The notes beneath the pieces were generated by a model. It was given only the letters and a program-made list of their open reading frames with translations, did not search any database and was not told where the DNA came from. 64,000 bases of DNA from Streptomyces plumbidurans (GTDB taxonomy: Bacteria; Actinomycetota; Actinomycetes; Streptomycetales; Streptomycetaceae), in contig NZ_JAFJSY010000031.1 in the NCBI RefSeq assembly GCF_019857225.1, positions 62,001 to 126,000 of the forward strand, written 5' to 3'. A program made the position numbers and the translations under genes. Each line of letters starts with the position of its first letter. Positions within the stretch are counted from its first letter, which is position 1. This document shows, piece after piece, positions 1 to 7,960 of this stretch.

Positions 1-402
1 GAGGTCCCGCCCGCCGTACGCCGCACCACCGCCGCGCTCACCCTCGGCGGGCTGCTCGGCGTCTGCGCAGGAACGTACGGACTGCTCACCGCCGCAGGCG
101 GCACCTACGGGCTGCCCCTGCTGCTCGCCGGGGTCGCGGCGGCGCTTGCCGGGCTGCGGCTCGGTGGCCGCCGCAGCCTGCGTACGCGCTACCGCCCGGA
201 CCGCTGGGACGTCCGGGCCTGGCTGGTCGCGGGCTCCGGCGCGGCGGTCGCGGCACTCCTCACGCTCGCGTCCACGTCCGACCCCAAGGCCTTGCACCCC
301 GGCGTCGTTCCGCTCGTCGCCCCCGCCCTCCCGCTGTGGCCCGCGGCAGCCGTACTGATCGGCCTGCTGCCGTCCTTCGTCGCCCCAAAGGAGCCGTCGT
401 GA
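1..402 (+). CDS. ECF transporter T component (CbiQ-like), 3' part only
   Basis: The frame is open from the first base and ends at a TGA that overlaps the GTG of the next gene (GTGA). The 133 visible residues contain hydrophobic segments such as LLLAGVAAALAGLRLG and a C-terminal hydrophobic helix before SFVAPKEPS. The gene runs directly into an ATPase gene and then an S-component-like membrane gene, so I read it as the transmembrane energy-coupling subunit of an ECF importer. That role rests mainly on context, since the diagnostic cytoplasmic Ala-Arg-Gly helices would lie upstream of the window. Start not visible. Confidence 0.7.
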   Translation, partial: EVPPAVRRTTAALTLGGLLGVCAGTYGLLTAAGGTYGLPLLLAGVAAALAGLRLGGRRSLRTRYRPDRWDVRAWLVAGSGAAVAALLTLASTSDPKALHPGVVPLVAPALPLWPAAAVLIGLLPSFVAPKEPS

Positions 403-2132
403 TCCGCTTCGAGGATGTCTCCGTGACGTACGACGGCGCGACCGAACCCACCGTCCGGGGCGTCGACTTCGAGGTCCCCGAGGGTGAACTCGTGCTGCTG
501 GTGGGCCCGTCGGGCGTCGGCAAGTCCACGCTGCTCGGCACGGTCAGCGGTCTGGTTCCGCACTTCACGGGCGGCACCCTGCGCGGCCGGGTCACGGTCG
601 CGGGCCGCGACACCCGCACCCACAAGCCGCGCGAACTCGCCGACGTCGTCGGCACGGTGGGGCAGGACCCGCTCTCGCACTTCGTGACGGACACCGTCGA
701 GGACGAACTCGCCTACGGAATGGAGTCGTTGGGCCTCGCTCCCGAGGTGATGCGGCGCCGCGTCGAGGAGACCCTGGACCTCCTCGGCCTGGCTTCCCTG
801 CGCGACCGCCCCATCGCCACCCTCTCCGGCGGCCAGCAGCAACGCGTCGCCATCGGCTCGGTCCTCACCCCGCACCCCCAGGTCCTCGTCCTCGACGAAC
901 CCACCTCGGCCCTCGACCCCGCCGCCGCGGAAGAGGTCCTGGCCGTCCTGCAGCGCCTCGTCCACGACCTCGGCACAACGGTCCTCATGGCCGAACACCG
1001 CCTGGAACGCGTCATCCAGTACGCCGACCAGGTCGCCCTGATGCCTTCCCCGGGAGCGACGCCGCTGCTCGGCAACCCGGCCGAGATGATGGCCGTATCC
1101 CCGGTGTATCCACCGGTGGTGGGTCTGGGCCGCCTGGCCGACTGGACCCCGCTGCCGCTGACGGTCCGTGACGCACGGCGCCGGGCGGGCGCACTGCGCG
1201 ACCAACTGGCGCATCCGCATCCGCAGCCGCAGCCTGCGGGCAATCGTGCCGCCAGGGCGGCACGGGTGGGCGCAGGCGGCACCCGGCAAGCGCCGGTAAG
1301 CGCAAAGGCCCCCACCTCAGCCCCCACCCGCCGCTGGCGACGCCCCCTCCGCAAGCCCACCACCCCCTCCGCAACCCCATCCGCCGTCGCGGAGACCCGC
1401 TCCCTCTCAGTCCGCCGAGGCCACGTCGAAGCCCTACGCCACGTAACCCTGACCATCACCCCCGGCGAAACCATCGCCCTCATGGGCCGCAACGGCGCAG
1501 GCAAGTCCACCCTCCTCAACACCCTCGTAGGCCTGGTCCCGCCGACGACCGGCTCGGTCCTCACCACCGGCGTGCCCCCGCACCGCACGGCACCCCCCGA
1601 CCTCGTACGCCGCGTGGGCCTGGTCCCGCAGGAACCCCGTGACCTCCTCTACGCCGACACGGTCGCGGCCGAGTGCGCGGCGGCCGACCGCGACGCGCAG
1701 GCGGACCCCGGTACGTGCCGTGCCCTGGTCTCGGAGCTGCTCCCCGGCATCCAAGACGACACCCACCCGCGCGACCTCTCCGAGGGCCAGCGCCTGACCC
1801 TCGCGCTCGCCGTGGTCCTCACCGCACGCCCGCCCCTGCTGCTCCTGGACGAACCGACCCGGGGCCTGGACTACGGCGCCAAGGCCCGCCTGGTCACCCT
1901 GCTGCGCGGCCTCGCCGCCGAGGGCCACGCGATCGTCCTGGCCACGCACGACGTGGAGCTCGCCGCCGAGCTGGCGCACCGCGTGGTGCTGCTCGCGGAG
2001 GGTGAGGTGATCGCGGACGGTCCGACGGCGGAGGTCGTCGTGTCGTCCCCGTCCTTCGCCCCGCAGGTGACGAAGATCCTCGCACCGCAGGAGTGGCTGA
2101 CGGTCGCGCAGGTACGGGAGGCGCTGGCATGA
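399..2132 (+). CDS. ECF transporter ATPase with two fused ABC domains
   Basis: 577 residues with two complete ATPase domains on one chain. Domain 1 has Walker A GPSGVGKST (about 36-44), signature LSGGQ (about 142) and Walker B VLVLDEPTSALD (about 165). A Pro/Ala/Arg-rich linker of about 60 residues follows. Domain 2 has GRNGAGKST (about 362), a variant signature LSEGQ and LLLLDEPTRGLD. It corresponds to EcfA and EcfA' joined, an arrangement known in actinobacteria, and powers substrate uptake with the neighbouring T and S proteins. The GTG at 399 is preferred over upstream in-frame starts because it overlaps the stop of the T gene. Its own stop overlaps the ATG of the S gene (ATGA). Confidence 0.92.
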   Translation: MIRFEDVSVTYDGATEPTVRGVDFEVPEGELVLLVGPSGVGKSTLLGTVSGLVPHFTGGTLRGRVTVAGRDTRTHKPRELADVVGTVGQDPLSHFVTDTVEDELAYGMESLGLAPEVMRRRVEETLDLLGLASLRDRPIATLSGGQQQRVAIGSVLTPHPQVLVLDEPTSALDPAAAEEVLAVLQRLVHDLGTTVLMAEHRLERVIQYADQVALMPSPGATPLLGNPAEMMAVSPVYPPVVGLGRLADWTPLPLTVRDARRRAGALRDQLAHPHPQPQPAGNRAARAARVGAGGTRQAPVSAKAPTSAPTRRWRRPLRKPTTPSATPSAVAETRSLSVRRGHVEALRHVTLTITPGETIALMGRNGAGKSTLLNTLVGLVPPTTGSVLTTGVPPHRTAPPDLVRRVGLVPQEPRDLLYADTVAAECAAADRDAQADPGTCRALVSELLPGIQDDTHPRDLSEGQRLTLALAVVLTARPPLLLLDEPTRGLDYGAKARLVTLLRGLAAEGHAIVLATHDVELAAELAHRVVLLAEGEVIADGPTAEVVVSSPSFAPQVTKILAPQEWLTVAQVREALA

Positions 2133-3001
2133 CCCCGCAGACCACGACGCCCGGGACGCCCCGGACGGACGCGCAGACCCGGACGACGAAGACCGCACAG
2201 GCCAGGGCCATCCGCCTCGGCCCCCGCTCCACGGCCGCTCTCGCCCTCGTGAGCGCGGTCGGCGTCGTCGCCTTCGGCTGGCCCTTCCTCGCGCCGCCCG
2301 CGTCCGCGCTGAACGCCCACGCCCAGGACGCCCCCTGGCTCTTCGCCGGGCTGCTGGTGCTGCTCGTAGCCGTCGTGGCCGCGACGATCTCCGAGTCCGG
2401 GCTCGGCCCGAAGGCGGTCGCCATGCTCGGCGTGCTCGCGGCGACCGGGGCCGCCCTGCGTCCGATCGGCGCAGGCACCGCCGGCATCGAGCCGATGTTC
2501 TTCCTGATGGTGCTCAGCGGCCGGGTCCTCGGGCCGGGCTTCGGCTTCACGCTCGGCTCGCTCACCATGTTCGCGTCGGCGCTGCTGACGGGCGGGGTCG
2601 GCCCGTGGATGCCGTTCCAGATGCTGGCGATGGGCTGGTTCACGATGGGCGCGGGCCTGCTGCCGGGCCCGGACCGACTGCGCGGCCGCGCCGAACTCGC
2701 CCTGCTCGCTCTCTACGGCTTCCTGGCCGCGTTCGCCTACGGCACGATCATGAACCTGGCCGGCTGGCCCTTCATGGGTGCGCTCGCCTCGGACATCGCC
2801 TTCGACGCGCACGCGGCCGTCCCCGCCAACCTGGCCCGCTTCCTCGCGTACTGCACGGCCACCTCGCTCGGCTGGGACCTGGGCCGGGCCGTCGTCACGG
2901 TGGCGCTGACGCTCACGCTCGGCCCGGCCGTGCTCAAGGCGCTACGCAGAGCCACACGGCGGGCGGCGTTCGAGACCGCGGTCACATTCGACCCCCGTTG
3001 A
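2129..3001 (+). CDS. ECF transporter S component (substrate-binding membrane protein)
   Basis: 290 residues. A Thr/Arg-rich N-terminus of about 35 residues is followed by roughly six hydrophobic segments. The core includes GTAGIEPMFFLMVLSGRVLG and GGVGPWMPFQMLAMGWF, which resembles the riboflavin/vitamin-type ECF S-component fold. Translation probably starts at the ATG at 2129, coupled to the ATPase gene by a 4-bp overlap. The substrate cannot be read from sequence: riboflavin, cobalamin or another vitamin are all possible, and no riboswitch is visible because the operon start is outside the window. Confidence 0.78.
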   Translation: MTPQTTTPGTPRTDAQTRTTKTAQARAIRLGPRSTAALALVSAVGVVAFGWPFLAPPASALNAHAQDAPWLFAGLLVLLVAVVAATISESGLGPKAVAMLGVLAATGAALRPIGAGTAGIEPMFFLMVLSGRVLGPGFGFTLGSLTMFASALLTGGVGPWMPFQMLAMGWFTMGAGLLPGPDRLRGRAELALLALYGFLAAFAYGTIMNLAGWPFMGALASDIAFDAHAAVPANLARFLAYCTATSLGWDLGRAVVTVALTLTLGPAVLKALRRATRRAAFETAVTFDPR

Positions 3002-3207
3002 ACGGTGAAGCACCCCACATGACCCAGGTCACTCACTAAACACCCTAGTAGTACATTTCGGACGCCATGCCCACGCCAAAAAGGGGACTGACCTGCCCCT
3101 TGAGACCCAGATCACACACCCCCCACCACTCCCAGATGCGACCACAACTAGTAAAAGGGGGCATTGCGGACGCCTCCCGAGCCTGTTTCTCTGGACGACG
3201 TCGCACG

Positions 3208-3244
3208 GCGCCGACGTACCCCCAGGGTCTCGGCGCCGACGTAC
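3208..3244 (+). repeat. Direct repeat in the leader of the transglycosylase gene
   Basis: The 13-mer GGCGCCGACGTAC occurs at 3208-3220 and again at 3232-3244, a 24-bp offset, about 50-85 bp before the GTG at 3293. Each copy is followed by a C-run. It may be part of an mRNA leader structure or a protein-binding site. I could not fit it to a known riboswitch family. Confidence 0.55.
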
Positions 3245-3292
3245 GCCCCCGGCTTGCGAGCGACGCCACCGTCCCCGACGAAAAGGTTCCTC

Positions 3293-3712
3293 GTGACTGT
3301 CTCCCGCATCGCCCACCACCTCACGAACCCGAAGAAGGCCCTCGCCTCCGCCGCCGTGGCCGCCGCCACCGCCGGCATGGTGCTGACCGCGGCTCCCGCC
3401 CACGCCGCGACCGCCGACTCGGCCGCGAGTGCCCAGGCGATCGCGCACAAGATGATCCCGAGCGCTTCGCAGTACAACGCCTTCAGCAGGATCGTCGAGC
3501 ACGAGAGCGGCTGGAACGTCACCGCGACCAACTCCTCCTCCGGCGCCTACGGCCTGGTCCAGGCCCTGCCCGGCTCGAAGATGGCCACCGCGGGTTCCGA
3601 CTGGAAGACCGACGCCAAGACCCAGATCAAGTGGGGCCTGGACTACATGAACTCCCGCTACGGCAGCCCGACCGGCGCCTGGTCCTTCTGGCAGGCGCAC
3701 GGCTGGTACTGA
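3293..3712 (+). CDS. Secreted lytic transglycosylase (SLT domain)
   Basis: 139 residues. A signal peptide occupies about the first 38 residues (basic start, then AVAAATAGMVLTAAPAHA, cleavage likely after AHA). The mature protein of about 100 residues is a compact lysozyme-like SLT domain with IVEHESGWN, where the Glu is the expected catalytic acid, followed by SGAYGLVQALPGSK and the terminal WSFWQAHGWY. It should cleave peptidoglycan glycan strands outside the cell. The GTG at 3293 follows the purine stretch ACGAAAAGG and puts the signal peptide in place; upstream starts in the same frame would add an Arg/Pro-rich leader that looks non-coding. Its stop abuts the stop of the convergent lipase gene (TGATCA). 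Confidence 0.88.
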   Translation: MTVSRIAHHLTNPKKALASAAVAAATAGMVLTAAPAHAATADSAASAQAIAHKMIPSASQYNAFSRIVEHESGWNVTATNSSSGAYGLVQALPGSKMATAGSDWKTDAKTQIKWGLDYMNSRYGSPTGAWSFWQAHGWY

Positions 3713-4960
3713 TCAGCCGACCCGGTCGAAGAACCGCACCACCTGCGGCGCCGACGCCGCGAACGAACCGAAGTGGTCCACGGCCCCCTGGTCCACGATC
3801 CGCACCCTCGCCCCGAACCCGGCGAGGGTGCGTTCGCATGTGCGGGCGTTGCCGATGGGTACGTCGGTGTCGTCGTCGCCCGCGTACAGCCGGACCGGGA
3901 CGTCCGGCTTCCAGTCGCAGGTGTGGTCGGCCGCACGCATCGCGGCCAGCAGCGGCCCCGTCGGGTGCTCGAGGCGCTCGTAGAAGCCGGGCGTGAGCAG
4001 TTGCCGCACGTTCGGCGCGAGGCCCTCGACCACCTCGTCCTCCTCGTGGCTGCCGTCGAAAAGGCTCTCCACCCGGCTCGCGTACGGGGCGCGGAAGACC
4101 TCGGCCGGGTCGTCGTAGAAGTGATGGAGCCTGTTCTGCGCGACCAGCCAGTACGAGATGTACATGACGCCGCTGATGTCGTTGACACGGCCGTCGAAGA
4201 GGGCGGGCACCTCCTGGCCCTGGAGGTCGTACGGTCCGCTGATCGGCGCCAGCGCCTTGAGGCGGAAGTGCTGGTCGGCGCCCGATTCCAGCGCCTTTCC
4301 GAGCGCCATCGCGACCTGGCCGCCCTGGGAGAACCCGGTCGCGTAGACGTCGCCGGTGACCGGGCGGCCGAGCCGGGCCGCGGCCGTGCGGGCGGCGCGC
4401 AGCATGTCGAGGGAGGCGGTGACCGACGAGCGGGTGTCCATGTACGGGTGCGGGCCCGGCCCCTCGCCGAGGCCCAGATAGTCGGGCGCGGCGACCGCCC
4501 GCCCGGCCGAGGCGTTCAGATACGACGGCACCCGCGCGGTGTCCTCGCTCGCCGACGGCGCGTAGTCACGCTTGACCATCGTGCCGTGCGTGTCGGAGAC
4601 CAGGTCGAGCCGGTGGGCGCCGCCCTTGGGGAGGGTGAGCAGTCCGGTCGCGGTCGTGGGACTGCCCTGCGGGTCGACCGTCCGGTACGTCAGCCGGTAC
4701 GCCCGTACGCCGTACCGCACCGGGTCGGTGGCGACGCCCTGTCCGGCCACGAACGACCTGACCTGCGCGGCGTCCCGGTCGGCGACCGGGGTGACGGAGA
4801 TGAGGCTGCCGCGACGGTCGCCCCCGTGCGGACGCTCGGCCGCCGCGGCGACCGGCGCGGCCGCGAGCCCCGCGAGCAGCAGCGCCGCCGCTCCGGCAAG
4901 CCCTCGCCGCGTGCGCCAACTGGTGTGTATTTCCTGCGATTTGCGCGTCTCATCACTCAT
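3713..4960 (-). CDS. Secreted alpha/beta hydrolase, secretory lipase family
   Basis: 415 residues with a twin-arginine-like signal region (RTRRGLAGAAALLLAGLAAAPVAAAAA-type, about 15-42). The nucleophile elbow is GFSQGGQ near residue 207; DDDTDVP and VDHFGSF near the C-terminus supply the likely Asp and His of the triad. YLGLGEGPGPHPYMD and DTHGTMVKRDYAPS are typical of the LIP-type secretory lipases. It probably hydrolyses extracellular esters. I use the ATG at 4960 (MSDETRKSQ) because the upstream extension is Arg/Pro-rich and contains no signal-like features. It is convergent with the transglycosylase gene with no gap. Confidence 0.88.
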   Translation of the reverse strand: MSDETRKSQEIHTSWRTRRGLAGAAALLLAGLAAAPVAAAAERPHGGDRRGSLISVTPVADRDAAQVRSFVAGQGVATDPVRYGVRAYRLTYRTVDPQGSPTTATGLLTLPKGGAHRLDLVSDTHGTMVKRDYAPSASEDTARVPSYLNASAGRAVAAPDYLGLGEGPGPHPYMDTRSSVTASLDMLRAARTAAARLGRPVTGDVYATGFSQGGQVAMALGKALESGADQHFRLKALAPISGPYDLQGQEVPALFDGRVNDISGVMYISYWLVAQNRLHHFYDDPAEVFRAPYASRVESLFDGSHEEDEVVEGLAPNVRQLLTPGFYERLEHPTGPLLAAMRAADHTCDWKPDVPVRLYAGDDDTDVPIGNARTCERTLAGFGARVRIVDQGAVDHFGSFAASAPQVVRFFDRVG

Positions 4961-5063
4961 GCCGCAGACGCTACGCATGCGCCCCGCGCGCCGACATCCG
5001 AGCGTCCCCCGCCTCCGTGGTGGACTTGGGTACACCGCGTCCCTACCGCTCACCGGAGAGGCC

Positions 5064-5771
5064 ATGGCCGAACAGAGCACCGACAGCACCGGCACACCGG
5101 CGGCCGACTCCGGCCGGGAGCGCCGCGGACTGCGGCTGGTACCGGTCCTGTTGGGGCTGACGGTCGTCAGCGGGCTGATCGACGCGGTGAGTTATCTGGG
5201 GCTCGGGCACGTCTTCACCGCCAACATGACCGGCAACGTGGTGGTGCTGGGCTTCGCCGCGGCCGGCGCCCCGGGCTTCTCGGTGCCGCACACGGCCACG
5301 TCGCTGGCCTGCTTCCTGCTGGGTGCGGTGGCGGGTGGCCGGGTGGGGCGGTGGCGGGGTGAGGGCTCGCGCCGGACCTGGGCCCGGCTCGTCCTCGCCG
5401 CCGAGGCCGTCCTGGTGGGCGTGTCCGCCGCCGTCGCCTTCGCCTCCCCGCACACCGCCGTCTCCGACTACGCCGTGATCGCCCTCACCGCCTTCGCGAT
5501 GGGCCTGCGCAACGCCACCGTCCGCAGGCTCGGCGTCGCCGACCTGACGACCACGGTCCTGACGATGACCCTGACCGGCCTCGCCGCCGACTCCCGCGCC
5601 GGCGGCGGCACGGGCCACCACTCCCCCCGCCGCTCGGCCTCGGTGGTCGCGATGGCGGCGGGCGCCTGGCTGGGCGCGTGGCTGGTGATCCGCCACGGGC
5701 TGGGCATTCCCCTGCTGGTCGCAGCGTGCGCCGCCGGGGTGCTGGCACTGGTGGCTTCAGGGCGCGAGTAG
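5064..5771 (+). CDS. DUF1275 (YoaK-type) membrane protein
   Basis: 235 residues, about six predicted membrane helices. The characteristic start of the family is present: LTVVSGLIDAVSYLGLGHVF followed by TANMTGNVV, and later GLRNATVRRLGVADLTTTVLT. Function of the family is unknown. The ATG at 5064 has GGAGAG 6 bases upstream; in-frame starts further upstream lie antisense to the lipase gene and are rejected. It is divergent from the lipase gene, about 100 bp away. Confidence 0.88.
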   Translation: MAEQSTDSTGTPAADSGRERRGLRLVPVLLGLTVVSGLIDAVSYLGLGHVFTANMTGNVVVLGFAAAGAPGFSVPHTATSLACFLLGAVAGGRVGRWRGEGSRRTWARLVLAAEAVLVGVSAAVAFASPHTAVSDYAVIALTAFAMGLRNATVRRLGVADLTTTVLTMTLTGLAADSRAGGGTGHHSPRRSASVVAMAAGAWLGAWLVIRHGLGIPLLVAACAAGVLALVASGRE

Positions 5772-5795
5772 CAGAGCGTGAGTAGCGGGTCGGCG

Positions 5796-6272
5796 TCAAC
5801 TCGGGTCGGCCGGGATGCGGTGGTCCGGGCGGCCGTCCTTGGCCAGGATCGAGTGGTCTTCGGCCACCGCGCGGTAGAGCCGTATTCTGGTGTCGCCCCG
5901 CACGTCGTCGAGGGTCCACACACGCCCGCCGTGCTGCAGCGAGCGGCGCGAGAACACCTCCAGCGCGCGCTCGGCGGCATCCTGGGCCTCCACTTCCTCA
6001 GCGACGGCGGACATGTAGACACCCTGGCCGGTGCCGATGGGCGCCGACGAGTCGAAGACGCAGATCCCGACTTCCGGCCGTACCGCGATGTTGCGTGAGT
6101 GCCGCGCCTCCGGCGAGGAGGCCCACACGAACTCCCGGCACTGCACGTGCGCGAAGTAGACCGGCGAACTCCACGGCCGCCCTTCCGCGTCGGCCGTGGC
6201 CAGCACCATGTACTGCGCGGCCTCGACAATGCCCCGCACGATCAACGCCGCCTGCCGTGCCGTCGCATCCAC
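5796..6272 (-). CDS. Pyridoxamine 5'-phosphate oxidase-fold protein
   Basis: 158 residues with the FMN-binding split-barrel pattern: AQYMVLATADAEGRPWSSPVYFA, then EARHSRNIAVRPEVGICVFDS and GVYMSAVAEEVE. Members of this broad family bind FMN, F420 or heme and reduce or detoxify small molecules; the true cofactor is not clear here. I prefer the GTG at 6272, eight bases after GGAGG. A GTG at 6281 directly abuts that same ribosome-binding site and would add only three residues. Confidence 0.75.
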   Translation of the reverse strand: MDATARQAALIVRGIVEAAQYMVLATADAEGRPWSSPVYFAHVQCREFVWASSPEARHSRNIAVRPEVGICVFDSSAPIGTGQGVYMSAVAEEVEAQDAAERALEVFSRRSLQHGGRVWTLDDVRGDTRIRLYRAVAEDHSILAKDGRPDHRIPADPS

Positions 6273-6319
6273 CGCGACCACCTCCCTCTCACAGGGCAGA
6301 CCTCAGTGGCGTACGGAAC

Positions 6320-6850
6320 TCATCGCCCCGCCGTCGTCAGCCGAGCCGTGCACAGGCCCTTCTCGCCGGGGTGCCGGGTCCGGTTGCCCACGGTCTCGCC
6401 CACCTGCTCCTCGGGCCGGCCGATCTCGAACCCCAGGCTCCGCAGAAACCCCAGCCCCGGCTCCCAGTCCCCGGGACAGGTGGCGACCACGGTCCGCATC
6501 CCCCGCCCGGCCGCCTCCTCGATCAGCCGCCGCGCGACCCCGGCACCGACCCCCTGCCGCCGCACCTCGGGCGCGACGAGAAACACCCCCACCGAGCAGG
6601 TACCGACATCCGGCCACCGGTCCACGACATCGACCAGCCCTACGACGTCGTCCTCTCCCCGGCACAGCACCAACAGCCGCTTCTGGTCGGGCTCCGCACC
6701 CTCGGGCAGCGCGTAGTACAGACTCTGCACGTCCGCCGGGAGCGCCGGAGCCCCGGTCGCCGCGACGAAGTAGTCCTCACAGGCCGTGAACAACCGCACC
6801 ACGCCCGCCTCGTCCTCCGGCCGCATCTCCCGCACTTCGATCTCGTCCAT
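6320..6850 (-). CDS. GNAT family N-acetyltransferase
   Basis: 176 residues. The order of elements is that of GNAT enzymes: an N-terminal IEVREMRPEDEAGVVRLF strand-helix, then VGTCSVGVFLVAPEVRRQGVGAGVARRLIE containing the acetyl-CoA pyrophosphate loop (RRQGVGAG), and a closing LGFLRSLGFEIG. The substrate is not predictable. It lies just upstream of the flavin-fold gene on the same strand, with about 45 bp between them, so the two may be cotranscribed. Confidence 0.85.
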   Translation of the reverse strand: MDEIEVREMRPEDEAGVVRLFTACEDYFVAATGAPALPADVQSLYYALPEGAEPDQKRLLVLCRGEDDVVGLVDVVDRWPDVGTCSVGVFLVAPEVRRQGVGAGVARRLIEEAAGRGMRTVVATCPGDWEPGLGFLRSLGFEIGRPEEQVGETVGNRTRHPGEKGLCTARLTTAGR

Positions 6851-6960
6851 GCCCCAGGACTACCCCGAGAACGCGAAGAAGTCAGGGTTCACAGGACGAG
6901 CCCCACACGCCATGACTACGCTGAGCCATCAACCGATCACAACACGTCCTGGAGTAGGCC

Positions 6961-7797
6961 TTGGTCCACGTCAACGCCCTCGACCCGGGCGCCTCGCCCC
7001 TCGACTACTACGGCTACGAACTGCGCCGCCACCGCGAAGCGGCCGGGCTGACCCAGAAACAGCTCGGCGACATCGTCAACTACACAGGCTCGCTGGTCGG
7101 ATTGATCGAAACGGCACGCAGAGTACCGTCGGTCGAGTTCAGCGAACGAGTGGACGCTGCGCTGGGCACGGACGGGGCGTTGTCGCGGCTGCTTGAGCTT
7201 GTGATGCGCAGTCAACTGCCGGGCTGGTTCCGGCAGGTGGCGGAGCTGCAGTCGCGGGCGGTGGAGATCTGCTCGTTCGAGATCCACATGATCCACGGAC
7301 TCCTCCAGACCCTCGACTACGCCCGTGCCGTGCTCGGCGTGCTGGACCAGGACAACCTCGACGACCGCACCGCCGTACGGCTGGCCCGGCAGAGCATCTT
7401 CGAGAAGGAGGAGCCGCCGGTGTTCTGGGCGATCCTCAGCGAGGCGGCCCTGCATCAGGAGGTCGGCAGCCGGGAGACCATGCGCGGCCAACTCGCCCAC
7501 CTGTCGAGTCACGAGCACAATCCTCGGATCAACGTGCAGATCCTGCCGTTCGCAGCCGGAGCGCACGCCGGACTGACAGGCTCGTTCGACCTCTATCGCT
7601 TCGCGAGCGAGCCGAGCATCGTCTACACCGAGGGATACGGGAGCGCACATCCCACCGCGAATCCGGAGACCGTCAAGAGCTGCTCGCTCCGTTACGATCA
7701 TCTCCAAGCCGCCGCGCTGTCCATCAAGGACTCGGCGGAGCTGATCCGGCGCGTGATGGAGGAACGCTATGGAGAACCAGGCGACTCAGTGGCGTAA
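6961..7797 (+). CDS. XRE-type regulator with DUF5753 sensor domain
   Basis: 278 residues. An N-terminal helix-turn-helix (about 20-75) has LRRHREAAGLTQKQLGDIVNY and SLVGLIETARRVPS. The rest is the DUF5753 region (LPGWFRQVAELQSRAVEICSFE, IHGLLQTLDYARA). These are abundant Streptomyces regulators usually paired with a DUF397 protein, as here. The only reasonable start is a TTG at 6961, nine bases after GGAG; a stop lies two codons upstream in frame. Ligand and targets are unknown. Confidence 0.88.
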   Translation: MVHVNALDPGASPLDYYGYELRRHREAAGLTQKQLGDIVNYTGSLVGLIETARRVPSVEFSERVDAALGTDGALSRLLELVMRSQLPGWFRQVAELQSRAVEICSFEIHMIHGLLQTLDYARAVLGVLDQDNLDDRTAVRLARQSIFEKEEPPVFWAILSEAALHQEVGSRETMRGQLAHLSSHEHNPRINVQILPFAAGAHAGLTGSFDLYRFASEPSIVYTEGYGSAHPTANPETVKSCSLRYDHLQAAALSIKDSAELIRRVMEERYGEPGDSVA

Positions 7798-7960
7798 GTC
7801 CAGCTACAGCAGCGATCAGGGCGGCAACTGCCTGGAGATCGCCCAACTGCCAGCGGCAACTGTGGCCGTACGAGACAGCAAAACCCCCACCGGCCCCCGA
7901 CTCTCCTTCCAGCCGGAGGCCTTCGTGGAGTTTCTGGAGTGGACTACAACCGCTGAATGA
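7769..7960 (+). CDS. DUF397 small protein paired with the XRE regulator
   Basis: 63 residues. It carries the DUF397 signatures WRKSSYSSDQGGNCLEIA and VAVRDSK, with the final FVEFLEW. It overlaps the end of the XRE gene by 29 bp, so translation is probably coupled. In characterised pairs of this kind the DUF397 protein modulates the regulator, but nothing here shows which process is controlled. Its 3' end overlaps the convergent thiolase gene by 17 bp. Confidence 0.9.
   Translation: MENQATQWRKSSYSSDQGGNCLEIAQLPAATVAVRDSKTPTGPRLSFQPEAFVEFLEWTTTAE

Noticed and set aside
189..1289. Long antisense ORF opposite the ECF ATPase
   Set aside because: Typical high-GC shadow frame; the plus-strand frame carries two full ABC motif sets.
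3002..3292. ydaO (c-di-AMP) riboswitch before the transglycosylase gene
   Set aside because: The conserved GGGG-A-CCC and GCCGAATC-type elements of that class are missing.
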